12,084 nucleotides of DNA from Prevotella sp. UBA3294. Lineage in GTDB: Bacteria > Bacteroidota > Bacteroidia > Bacteroidales > Bacteroidaceae. The stretch spans positions 241 through 12,324 of the forward strand of contig DETG01000074.1 of assembly GCA_002361535.1 (NCBI GenBank). Direction: 5' to 3'. A model generated the notes under the pieces. The model had not been told where the DNA came from. It searched no databases and worked only from the letters and a program-made list of their open reading frames with translations. Positions 7,832 to 12,084 of the stretch are shown here, one piece after another. How positions within the stretch are numbered: position 1 is the stretch's first letter; each line of letters starts with the position of its first letter. Both the position numbers and the translations under genes were made by a program.

Positions 7832-7915
7832 GATGAGAGATAAAAGATGAGAGATGAGAGATGAAAGATGAAAGATGAGAGATAAAAGATGAGAGATGAG
7901 AGATGAGAGATAAAA
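7832..7915. repeat. Twelve-copy heptamer tandem array upstream of a glycosyltransferase start
   Basis: Twelve contiguous 7-bp units fill these 84 bp. On the plus strand the units are GATGAGA (A), GATAAAA (B) and GATGAAA (C), in the order A B A A C C A B A A A B. The array ends 7 bp before the GTG start of the minus-strand glycosyltransferase, and begins immediately after the rpsP terminator. It therefore occupies the place where a promoter and leader would normally lie. A 7-bp unit is not a multiple of three, and copy changes would alter spacing to any upstream element. Confidence 0.95.
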
Positions 7916-7944
7916 AGAAAGAGGCGCGGCTTGCGCCTGCCTCT
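7912..7944 (-). terminator. Rho-independent terminator after rpsP
   Basis: Read on the minus strand, AGAGGC pairs with GCCTCT (7939-7944 with 7920-7925). An inner GGC/GCC stem closes on a GCAA tetraloop, with small bulges between. The hairpin is followed by TTCTTTTT. It lies about 25 bp after the rpsP stop and should end that transcript before the heptamer array. Confidence 0.8.
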
Positions 7945-7969
7945 TCCTGTAAACCGTACTGATGAGTGG

Positions 7970-8500
7970 TTATGCCTCAGCGGGAGCCTCCTCAGCAGGA
8001 GCAGCAGCTTCAGCAGCAGCCTCTGCCTGTGCAGCAGCGGCAGCAGCCTTCTTCTCAGCCACCTTCTGGGCAATAGCCTCGTTGATCTTCTTCTCTGCCT
8101 CCAGCTCTTTAGCGACAGTCTCTTTCTTAGACTTGGCCACCTGCTCGCGAACGGCATCGAATCCTTTCACTTTAGCCTCTTTCCATGCATCAAACTTCTT
8201 CTGGGCTGCAGCCTCATCGAAAGCGCCCTTCTTCACACCACCGCGGAGGTGCTTCATCATGTAAACGCCCTCGTTCTTCAAAAGGGTGCGTACAGTGTCA
8301 GTAGGCTGTGCGCCCACTTCTACCCAGTAGAGTGCACGATCGAAATTCAAATCTACTGTGGCAGGATTGGTGTTAGGATTGTAAGTACCAATCTTCTCAG
8401 TAAATCTACCATCACGTGGTGCTCTTGCGTCAGCGATAACGATGCTGTAGAAGGCATAGCCTTTACGACCGCCGCGCTGCAATCTGATTTTTGTTGCCAT
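7970..8500 (-). CDS. rpsP: Small-subunit ribosomal protein S16 with long C-terminal tail
   Basis: Structural protein of the 30S subunit, involved in 16S rRNA folding. The N-terminal domain (residues about 1-82) opens [18 protein letters not shown] and contains [22 protein letters not shown] and [20 protein letters not shown], all diagnostic of S16. At 176 residues it is about twice the E. coli length. The rest is a Lys/Ala/Glu-rich extension ending in a nearly pure Ala/Glu/Pro tail (residues about 145-176), which is common in Bacteroidota S16 and probably disordered or helical. The gene stands alone with its own promoter and a terminator, unlike the rpsP-rimM-trmD operon of many other bacteria. 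Start ATG is fixed by the conserved N-terminus. Confidence 0.97.
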   Translation of the reverse strand: MATKIRLQRGGRKGYAFYSIVIADARAPRDGRFTEKIGTYNPNTNPATVDLNFDRALYWVEVGAQPTDTVRTLLKNEGVYMMKHLRGGVKKGAFDEAAAQKKFDAWKEAKVKGFDAVREQVAKSKKETVAKELEAEKKINEAIAQKVAEKKAAAAAAQAEAAAEAAAPAEEAPAEA

Positions 8501-8572
8501 TGTTTAATGTTAAATTGTTTAAATAATTGAATTAAATTTGAATCTCATGCCATCAACTCGTGATAGCGGCTG

Positions 8573-8602
8573 CAAAGGTACGACAAATTCTTAAAAACCA
8601 AG
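8573..8602 (-). promoter_or_regulatory. Bacteroidota-type promoter for rpsP
   Basis: On the minus strand TACCTTTG (8573-8580) is a perfect -7 box, preceded by an 18-nt spacer and CTTG (8599-8602) as a near-consensus -33 box. The leader to the ATG is about 65-70 nt. A second TACTTTTG at 8616-8623 could be an alternative -7 box but has no good -33 partner. The rest of the 147-bp gap after dnaJ holds only a weak AT hairpin, not a convincing terminator. Confidence 0.72.
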
Positions 8603-8647
8603 CACATCCCATTGACAAAAGTATTTGCGTTAAGGGTATTTTAACAT

Positions 8648-9310
8648 TTAGCCCATCTGCATCTGTCGTAACAGTTCACGTTGGTGGTCGGTCAGATGCG
8701 TGGGCAACTGTACCTGATAGGTGATGATCAGATCACCATAGGTACCGTCACCCCGATCATAGCCTTTCCCACGTAACCGCACCTTCGTACCAGGTTGCGT
8801 CTCAGGCTTTACCTTTAGCTTGATCTTCGAACCCGTACTCAGCTGGATCATCACCTCACCACCCAGCAGAGCCGTGTATAGATCGATGTTCACATTGGCG
8901 TTCATCTCTCCCCTACTCTGACGACCGAAACCTTGTGAGCGCGTCTTCCTACTGCCACCGCCAAACAGATCCTGGAAGAAACTGCTGAAGCCGCCACCGC
9001 TGAAAGAGCTGAAGTCAAAGCCATCGAAAGGTGTCCCGCCTTGCTGCGACCAGTTAAAGCCTCCCTGCTGGTTCATCGCATCCATCTCTTTCCATCGTTC
9101 TCCATACTGGTCATATTTCTTCCGTTTCTCTGGATCTCCTATCACATCATACGCCTCTGTCAGGGCCTGAAACTTGGCCTTGGCCTTTGGGTCATCGGGA
9201 TGAAGATCGGGATGGAACTGCTTGGCACGCTTCAAGTATGCCTTCTTAACGTCTTTCTGAGGGATGTCTTTCGCGACACCCAAAATCTTGTAATAGTCTA
9301 TAAATGCCAT
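8648..9310 (-). CDS. Compact DnaJ/CbpA-like co-chaperone
   Basis: J-domain protein expected to stimulate the DnaK ATPase and deliver substrate in the cytoplasm. The J domain spans residues about 5-70 with the HPD motif at 33-35 and the [10 protein letters not shown] end. A Gly/Phe-rich region follows (83-130, with [15 protein letters not shown]). The C-terminal part (about 133-220) corresponds to the second substrate-binding/dimerisation domain of CbpA-type proteins ([33 protein letters not shown]). There is no zinc finger, and the first C-terminal beta domain is also missing, so the protein is 220 residues rather than the roughly 300 of CbpA. An AAGGAG site 8 bp before ATG 9310 supports the start. 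It is last of the mtaB-glycosyltransferase-dnaJ run. No CbpM-like partner is adjacent. Confidence 0.88.
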   Translation of the reverse strand: MAFIDYYKILGVAKDIPQKDVKKAYLKRAKQFHPDLHPDDPKAKAKFQALTEAYDVIGDPEKRKKYDQYGERWKEMDAMNQQGGFNWSQQGGTPFDGFDFSSFSGGGFSSFFQDLFGGGSRKTRSQGFGRQSRGEMNANVNIDLYTALLGGEVMIQLSTGSKIKLKVKPETQPGTKVRLRGKGYDRGDGTYGDLIITYQVQLPTHLTDHQRELLRQMQMG

Positions 9311-9318
9311 AAACGTAT

Positions 9319-9324
9319 CTCCTT
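9319..9324 (-). promoter_or_regulatory. Shine-Dalgarno site of the DnaJ-like gene
   Basis: On the minus strand AAGGAG lies 8 bp before the ATG at 9310. A strong Shine-Dalgarno match is unusual for this phylum, where most starts lack one, and it argues for independent, efficient initiation of this last cistron. Confidence 0.6.
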
Positions 9325-9372
9325 TCTATAAGGCGGACAGCAAAAAGCATGCCAATAACCGTGAGGAAATAC

Positions 9373-10395
9373 TCACTCAGGCAGCTCAGCGAAGGTCTTT
9401 CTACCTTTGACATAATACTGCCAAAGGATACTGAAACGCTTCCGTTCGGGAACAACAGCCACCACCCTGTCATGCTGCAAGGCATCCCGGTCGGCCTTGA
9501 AGTCTTTGCGCCACCGTTGGAAATCCCGTCGTGCCCGGAAGATGGCTTTGAAATCACCAATGTTGCCATTGCACAGCAGGGTCTGGAACGCCGCCACATA
9601 ATCGAGCCACCACCTCATCCGCATCACCTTCTTCAGTTCCTTGTCAGGCAGGTTCTTGTAAAGCATGGTGAGGTTATTACGGAAGTTCAGGTAGGTCTTC
9701 ATCGGGTTGCTCTTCGGTAATGTACCACCCCCCACATGAAATACCTGACTGTCGGGGATACAGCACACTTTCCTTCCCGCCATCCGGAGACGCCAGCACA
9801 GATCGATCTCTTCGTTATGGGCAAAGAAACGGCCATCGAGACCGCCCACCTTCCAGTAGTCGGTGGAACGGATCATCAGACAGGCCCCCGTGGCCCACAA
9901 CACCTCGGCAGGCGTATCATACTGTCCGTTGTCCTCTTCCACGGTGTCGAAGATACGTCCCCTGCAGAAAGGGTAACCGTATTTGTCGATGAAGCCGCCG
10001 CTGGCACCCGCATACTCAAAGGCATCTTTGTTTGCCACAGACAGCAGCTTGGGCTGACAGGCTGCCACATCGGGGTGGTTGTCCATGAATTCAATGAGTG
10101 GCGTGAGCCAATGATGCGTCACTTCCACATCACTGTTCAGCAGCACGTAATATTCTGCCTCCACTTGCCGAAGGGCTTGATTATATCCTTCGGCAAAGCC
10201 CCAATTCTTTTCTAACTGGATGATCTGCACCTCTGGGAAATGCTGTATCAGGAATGGCACAGACTGATCTGTTGAGGCATTATCCGCCACATACACCTTA
10301 GCCGAGCGGCGGGAGTATTCCATCAGCGTATTCATATATCGCGAGAGCATCTTCTCGCCGTTCCAGTTCAATATCACGATCGCTACCTGATCCAT
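9373..10395 (-). CDS. Family 2 glycosyltransferase, rhamnosyltransferase-like (WbbL type)
   Basis: Predicted inverting sugar transferase for a surface polysaccharide. The GT-A core is complete: VAIVILNWNG at the start, VADNASTDQS (Asp38), NWGFAEGYNQAL (from 64), LLNSDVEV with the metal-binding Asp at 87-89, ATGACLMIR (168-176), and FAHNEEIDLCWR (191-202), which holds the candidate catalytic base. This motif set is that of the WbbL/rhamnosyltransferase branch, but the real sugar cannot be read from sequence. 340 residues, no evident membrane segment; the C-terminal 100 residues are basic and may contact the membrane. It begins 15 bp after the mtaB stop, so it is probably in the same transcript, and is followed after 62 bp by the DnaJ-like gene. 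Functional linkage to tRNA modification is not obvious. Confidence 0.88.
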   Translation of the reverse strand: MDQVAIVILNWNGEKMLSRYMNTLMEYSRRSAKVYVADNASTDQSVPFLIQHFPEVQIIQLEKNWGFAEGYNQALRQVEAEYYVLLNSDVEVTHHWLTPLIEFMDNHPDVAACQPKLLSVANKDAFEYAGASGGFIDKYGYPFCRGRIFDTVEEDNGQYDTPAEVLWATGACLMIRSTDYWKVGGLDGRFFAHNEEIDLCWRLRMAGRKVCCIPDSQVFHVGGGTLPKSNPMKTYLNFRNNLTMLYKNLPDKELKKVMRMRWWLDYVAAFQTLLCNGNIGDFKAIFRARRDFQRWRKDFKADRDALQHDRVVAVVPERKRFSILWQYYVKGRKTFAELPE

Positions 10396-10410
10396 ACCCT
10401 ATATACCTTA

Positions 10411-11802
10411 TTATAATATATGTTCCACCTTCAAGGCTGTCTTGTCATGATTCATTCCTCCTAAACGGACCTTCACCAACTGGTTGTCAAGAGCATTGTT
10501 TCCCTCTGCCGGCGGCAGTTCCACACGGATATAGTTACGGGTGAAGCCATGCATGGCTCTCCCCCGTGCTGCCTTCTCGAAAAGCACCTCTGCCTCCTGA
10601 CCGATGTAGGAGGCATAGAAAGCTTCCGTCTTCTCATCAGATAAAGACAGTAACCGCTTCGAGCGCAGTTTCTTGTCATGGGCACTCACCACGTATGGGA
10701 TGTTCAAGGCGGCCGTCCCGGGACGTTCTGAATAAGGGAACACATGCATCTGGGTAACAGGCAAAGCGCTCAGGAAGTCGTAGCATTCCTCGAAATACTC
10801 CGGTTTCTCTCCTCGTGTGCCTACCATCACATCCACACCGATAAAAGCATCGGGCATCATCGTCTTGATCAGTTCAATCTTATGTGCGAACAAGGCCTTG
10901 TCGTAACGGCGGTGCATCAGTCGCAGCACCTCGTCCGACCCACTTTGCAGAGGAATATGGAAATGGGGCATGAAGGCACGACTCTCAGCGCAGTAGGCGA
11001 TCAGTTCATCGTCTAAAAGATCTGGTTCCAGACTGCTGATCCGATAGCGGGCCACGCCATCTACCTGATCCAATGCCTTTACAAGGTCGATAAAACGCTC
11101 ACCTGTGGTTCTACCGAAATCACCGATGTTCACACCCGTCAGCACAATTTCCTTTCCTCCTTCATGCACAGCCTCCTCGGCCTGTCGCACCAACGACTCA
11201 ATGGTAGGGTTCCTGCTGAAGCCACGGGCAAAGGGAATGGTACAATAGGTACAGAAATAGTTACAGCCATCCTGCACCTTCAGGAAATAACGAGTACGAT
11301 TACCACGTGAACATGAAGGGGCGAACGACTGGATATCCTTGGTCTTTTCCTTCCTGAACACCTTTCCCGTCCCCACGAGCCCTCGATCCTTAGAACCCTC
11401 GTACCTCCGTTCCTCCGTGCCCTCGCAGATCTCCTCGCTCCATGCATCGGCTAAGAACTGGATCAGTCTCGCTTTCTCGTCACTGCCCAACACCAGGTCA
11501 ACACCGGGGATCTTACTCACCTCCTCAGCCTCTAACTGAGCATAGCATCCCGTCACCACCACGAAAGCATGGGGATGGTTACGCACCATCCTGTGAATAG
11601 CCTGTCGGCATTTGTGATCGGCCACTTCTGTCACCGAACACGTGTTTATCAGACAAAGATCTGCCTGTTCCTCTTTGGCAACGGTCGATACACCCATCTC
11701 CTGAAGCATCTTCCCGAAGGTTGATGTCTCAGAGAAGTTCAGTTTACAGCCCAGAGTGAAATAGGCAGCCTTCTTTCCTTGAAAAGCAGCACTGTTAATC
11801 AT
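10411..11802 (-). CDS. mtaB: tRNA (N6-threonylcarbamoyladenosine-37) methylthiotransferase
   Basis: Radical-SAM enzyme that adds a methylthio group to t6A37 of ANN-decoding tRNAs, giving ms2t6A. The N-terminal MTTase domain has the three cluster cysteines Cys19 (TLGCKLN), Cys55 (INTCSVT) and Cys86 (VTGCYAQ). The radical-SAM domain has the CxxxCxxC site at Cys180, Cys184 and Cys187 (CNYFCTYC), with IVLTGVNIGDFG and HIPLQSGSDEVL after it. A C-terminal TRAM domain (about 400-463) binds tRNA. TLGCKLN and TGVNIG favour MtaB over MiaB or RimO. Residues about 126-155 between the MTTase and radical-SAM domains are charged and partly encoded by a degenerate 8-bp tandem repeat, making the linker longer than usual. 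ATG 11802 has AAGG close upstream. Probable first gene of an operon with the two genes that follow. Confidence 0.94.
   Translation of the reverse strand: MINSAAFQGKKAAYFTLGCKLNFSETSTFGKMLQEMGVSTVAKEEQADLCLINTCSVTEVADHKCRQAIHRMVRNHPHAFVVVTGCYAQLEAEEVSKIPGVDLVLGSDEKARLIQFLADAWSEEICEGTEERRYEGSKDRGLVGTGKVFRKEKTKDIQSFAPSCSRGNRTRYFLKVQDGCNYFCTYCTIPFARGFSRNPTIESLVRQAEEAVHEGGKEIVLTGVNIGDFGRTTGERFIDLVKALDQVDGVARYRISSLEPDLLDDELIAYCAESRAFMPHFHIPLQSGSDEVLRLMHRRYDKALFAHKIELIKTMMPDAFIGVDVMVGTRGEKPEYFEECYDFLSALPVTQMHVFPYSERPGTAALNIPYVVSAHDKKLRSKRLLSLSDEKTEAFYASYIGQEAEVLFEKAARGRAMHGFTRNYIRVELPPAEGNNALDNQLVKVRLGGMNHDKTALKVEHIL
11370..11425 (-). repeat. Degenerate 8-bp tandem array within mtaB
   Basis: Seven imperfect 8-bp units are read on the minus strand: CGAGGGCA, CGGAGGAA, CGGAGGTA, CGAGGGTT, CTAAGGAT, CGAGGGCT and CGTGGGGA. 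They encode residues about 126-145 (CEGTEERRYEGSKDRGLVGT), lying in the interdomain linker between the MTTase and radical-SAM domains. Three units equal 24 bp, so gain or loss in threes preserves frame while single changes do not. Confidence 0.75.
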
Positions 11803-11849
11803 ACACCTTATTATATATAGTACTGGGGTGACCTAAAAGATTCGATGTG

Positions 11850-11881
11850 CAAAGGTACGAAAAGTCGGGTGAAGAATAAAA
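11850..11881 (-). promoter_or_regulatory. Probable promoter of the mtaB operon
   Basis: On the minus strand TACCTTTG (11850-11857) is a perfect Bacteroidota -7 box. The -33 region 20 nt upstream is only TTTT, so the match is half-consensus. The leader to ATG 11802 is about 40 nt. Confidence 0.6.
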
Positions 11882-12035
11882 TAAACGGGCATTTTTTCTT
11901 ACCATATTGACATTGTTTAAAACTTTAACAGTTATTAGCAGTTTGTATGTTGCTATAAATCAATGACTTATAAAAAAGTTACATTTTACCCTAAAAAAAA
12001 ACGCTAAAAAAAGAACAACCTATCAAAAAAATGCT

Positions 12036-12043
12036 TACCTTTG
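12036..12043 (+). promoter_or_regulatory. Probable -7 box of a rightward gene beyond the window
   Basis: TACCTTTG on the plus strand, followed by GCAACG, matches the phylum's -7 box and its common context. No TTTG lies 19-21 nt upstream, so the -33 element is weak or absent. The rest of 11803-12084 is AT-rich with A-runs; I see no gene, RNA or clear hairpin in it. A short ATG frame at 12062 stops after six codons, so the true start should lie past base 12084. Confidence 0.5.
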
Positions 12044-12084
12044 CAACGTTTTAATAAACAAATGATTGTTTTACAGATTTAAAA

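Noticed and set aside
7832..7915. CRISPR-like array
   Set aside because: Units are 7 bp and contiguous with no spacers; this is a simple tandem repeat.
7825..8157. Upstream extension of the minus-strand glycosyltransferase frame to an ATG at 8157
   Set aside because: It runs through the heptamer array, the terminator and the rpsP coding sequence in another frame, and its Arg/Leu/Ser-rich translation matches nothing in the GT4 fold.
7931..8530. Open frames on the plus strand opposite rpsP
   Set aside because: They are antisense shadows of the Ala-rich rpsP tail and have no recognisable domain.
8624..8650. Terminator after the DnaJ-like gene
   Set aside because: The GTTAA/TTAAC hairpin is short, AT-only in its arms and has no T-run.
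12062..12082. Six-codon leader peptide at the right edge
   Set aside because: ATG followed by five codons and TAA in AT-rich DNA is expected by chance; no attenuator structure is visible before the window ends.

Overview
The window looks like a chromosomal piece of a Bacteroidota bacterium, most likely Prevotella or a close relative. Three things point there: promoters with the TAnnTTTG -7 box of that phylum (best examples at 4508-4538 and 8573-8602), few Shine-Dalgarno sites, and protein forms typical of the group (a long PurF-type amidotransferase, an S16 protein with a long Ala/Glu tail). Genus is inferred from sequence style, not from a marker gene.

Layout. (1) 1-4485, plus strand: the 3' part of pyrG (CTP synthase), a PurF-family amidophosphoribosyltransferase and asnB (asparagine synthetase B) lie 4 and 20 bp apart. 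All three proteins hydrolyse glutamine and pass on the ammonia, so this reads as a nitrogen-transfer operon feeding CTP, purine and asparagine synthesis. (2) 4508-6661, plus strand: a separate promoter drives two glycosyltransferase genes joined by an ATGA overlap. (3) 6649-7824, minus strand: a third glycosyltransferase converges on the second with a 13-bp overlap of coding ends. Its GTG start lies just downstream of an 84-bp array of twelve heptamers. (4) 7970-8500, minus: rpsP with its own promoter and a hairpin terminator. (5) 8648-11802, minus: a probable operon of mtaB (tRNA methylthiotransferase), a family-2 glycosyltransferase and a compact DnaJ-like co-chaperone. (6) 11803-12084: an AT-rich divergent promoter region whose rightward gene begins beyond the window.

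Most genes are housekeeping or surface-glycan genes of ordinary type. What stands out is repeat DNA embedded in frame inside conserved enzymes. Two inverted, related G/C-skewed palindromic elements lie in pyrG, another palindromic element in asnB, a degenerate 8-bp tandem array in mtaB, and a 52-nt homopurine tract in a glycosyltransferase linker. The heptamer array at the start of a glycosyltransferase gene may alter its expression by copy-number change. I see no CRISPR array, tRNA, rRNA, transposase, phage gene or defence system.
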